Below are positions 62,674 to 64,000 of a DNA stretch of 64,000 nt, piece after piece. Below the pieces are notes generated by a model. It did no database searches. It saw only the letters and a list, made by a program, of their open reading frames with translations, and was not told where the DNA came from. The stretch covers positions 248,001 to 312,000 of the forward strand of contig JADJQX010000001.1 in assembly GCA_016712525.1 (NCBI GenBank), read 5' to 3'. The translations under genes were made by a program, and so were the position numbers. The DNA comes from Myxococcales bacterium. GTDB taxonomy: Bacteria; Myxococcota_A; Polyangia; Polyangiales; Polyangiaceae. How positions within the stretch are numbered: the stretch's first letter is position 1; every line of letters starts with the position of its first letter.

Positions 62674-64000
62674 ATGAGTCAGAGGTTCGTTCGCTGCCCG
62701 CACTGCGGAACCCCGCATGATGCGCGTGCGGTCGTGTGCCCGACCACGGGCCGACGCATGCGCGTGGACGGCCGTGGCGACGCCCCTCGCAAGTCCCGCA
62801 GCAGCGCGCCCCCCGCGTTCACCGCCAGCGCGCCGGCGAGCATCCAGCCCTTGACGCACGACGAGGACGAAGCGCCGCTCATCGGCCAGGTGCTCGGGAA
62901 CCGCTACAAAATCCTGTCGATCCTCGGCTCGGGTGGCATGGGCATGGTCTACGAGGCCGAGCACCTCGGGCTCGAGCGCCAGGTCGCCGTGAAGGTGCTG
63001 AACCCGGTCCAGGCCAAGAAGAAGAACACCGTGAAGCGCTTCCAACAGGAGGCGCGCGCGGCGGGTGGCATCGGGCACCCGAACATCTGCGAGGTCTACG
63101 ACATGGGCTGGCTCGAGGACGGCTGCCCGTACCTCGTCATGGAGCGGCTCCACGGCCAGACGCTCGCCGATCGCATCAAAAAAGCGGGGAATCTGCCCTT
63201 CCCCGAGATCGTCGAGGTGCTCTCTCAGGTGCTCGCGGGCCTCATGGCCGCGCACGAGAAGGGCATCATGCACCGGGACATCAAGCCCGAGAACATCTTC
63301 CTCGCGCGCCGCACGAACGCCGATCCCATCGCGAAAATCCTCGATTTCGGCGTGTCGAAGGGCATGGCCGGCGGGGCCGAGGAGCCGCTCGACCTCACGC
63401 GCACCGGCATGGTCATGGGCACGCCGTACTACATGTCGCCCGAGCAGGCGCGCGGCGAGCGCAACCTCGACGCACGGGTCGACGTGTACGCGTGCGGCGT
63501 GATGCTTTACGAATGCCTCACCGGTCGCAGGCCGTTCGTCGCCCCGAACTACAACGCCCTGCTCCTCCAGATCCTCACCGAGAACCCGCGCCCTGCGAGG
63601 GATCTTCGCCCCGACCTCCCGCCGGCCTTCGAGTCCGTCCTCCGCCGCGCGATGGCGCGAAACCGCGACGACCGCTACTCCACCGCGGGTGCGCTGCGAC
63701 GCGATCTGCAGCAGCTCGGGAAGCAGCTCGGCTACCCCCACGAGCCCTCGGGGGCCGGCCGCGTCGACCTCAAGAAAGACGCCTTCCGGCCCGCCCACAC
63801 CCCGCAGCCCCAAGCTCGCGAGGCGCAGCCCGCTCCGCCTCGTCCGACCGGCCCGCAAGAGCGCCCGCGCGCGCCCGAGTACCCGAACGTGCGCCCCGCC
63901 GCGGGTGCGCCTCCACGTGCTCCGGTCCAGGCCCCGCACCACCACGTCTCCCCGCTCGCCGCGCCATCTCCGCAAGCGCCGCAGGTCACACCCCACGCCG
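62674..64000 (+). CDS. Ser/Thr protein kinase, 5' part
   Basis: At least 442 residues, running off the end of the window. A short zinc-ribbon-like N-terminus (CPHCG, VCP; one Cys of a normal pair is lacking) precedes a kinase domain at about 75-350: GSGGMGMVY, Lys107 in VAVKV, Asp202 in HRDIKPEN, DFG at 224-226 and GTPYYMSPEQ. All catalytic residues are present. After the domain comes a Pro/Ala/Gln-rich linker that probably leads to a membrane span beyond the window. GGGAG precedes ATG 62674. Divergent from the AraC-type gene. Confidence 0.92.
   Translation, partial: MSQRFVRCPHCGTPHDARAVVCPTTGRRMRVDGRGDAPRKSRSSAPPAFTASAPASIQPLTHDEDEAPLIGQVLGNRYKILSILGSGGMGMVYEAEHLGLERQVAVKVLNPVQAKKKNTVKRFQQEARAAGGIGHPNICEVYDMGWLEDGCPYLVMERLHGQTLADRIKKAGNLPFPEIVEVLSQVLAGLMAAHEKGIMHRDIKPENIFLARRTNADPIAKILDFGVSKGMAGGAEEPLDLTRTGMVMGTPYYMSPEQARGERNLDARVDVYACGVMLYECLTGRRPFVAPNYNALLLQILTENPRPARDLRPDLPPAFESVLRRAMARNRDDRYSTAGALRRDLQQLGKQLGYPHEPSGAGRVDLKKDAFRPAHTPQPQAREAQPAPPRPTGPQERPRAPEYPNVRPAAGAPPRAPVQAPHHHVSPLAAPSPQAPQVTPHA

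Overview
The window is visibly GC-rich, is packed with genes, and reads as chromosome of a myxobacterium-like organism (Myxococcota, probably Polyangia). The evidence is three Ser/Thr protein kinases with long non-catalytic tails, an AgmX/PglI C-terminal domain protein, a DUF4331 protein, and at least fifteen lipoproteins whose post-Cys linkers are rich in Asp, Ala and Gly. No rRNA, tRNA, CRISPR array, transposase or phage gene was recognised. The placement is inference; no marker gene was compared.

Layout. 1-8189: truncated PhnD-like binding protein, CDP-alcohol phosphatidyltransferase, beta-propeller lipoprotein, S41 protease, zinc-ribbon protein, AgmX/PglI-domain protein, YjbQ protein and a lipoprotein. 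8226-11659: HExxH lipoprotein, membrane Ser/Thr kinase, beta-barrel protein. 11734-16649: three exported proteins, including a ferritin-like diiron lipoprotein and a propeller plus vanadium-haloperoxidase/PAP2 fusion. 16660-21793: HupE/UreJ-TPR-lipoprotein genes diverging from DUF4331-lipoprotein genes, which looks like one functional cassette. 21869-27676: LppC-like lipoprotein, then the sdhCAB operon for a type B di-haem succinate:quinone oxidoreductase, ended by a good intrinsic terminator. 27747-34424: YoaK protein, PHB-depolymerase-type esterase, metallophosphoesterase, a lipid-anchored EndoU-type endoribonuclease, two small unknowns, an HD-domain tRNA nucleotidyltransferase relative, and a Cys-rich lipoprotein.

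34486-44243 is an accessory stretch. It holds two tandem SUMF1-fold lipoproteins (one broken by an in-frame stop), a kelch/HExxH protein that seems to lack its 5' end, a small unknown, a single-chain MmeI-like restriction-modification enzyme, a fragment of a ParB/Srx-like (DGNHR) domain, and six 42-bp tandem repeats. 44244-53508 holds two unknown genes, then an operon with a divergent Ser/Thr kinase, a single-span membrane protein, a PEGA/TPR-like protein and two Gly-rich parallel-beta-helix lipoproteins, the second frameshifted. 53526-56215 is low in genes and rich in copies of a dispersed intergenic repeat (A-E, also at 45.9 and 51.9 kb). 56216-64000: adenosine deaminase, ComEC, a second repeat cluster, a DJ-1/PfpI lipoprotein under an AraC-type regulator, and the 5' part of a third Ser/Thr kinase.

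How the genes work together: much of the window is envelope-facing. The kinases probably link cell-surface state to signalling, sdhCAB supplies respiration, and ComEC, the R-M enzyme and EndoU all handle nucleic acid. The most unusual items are the HupE-TPR/DUF4331 cassette, the EndoU lipoprotein with its complete His/His/Lys triad, the kinase-PEGA-Gly-rich operon, and the dispersed repeat family.
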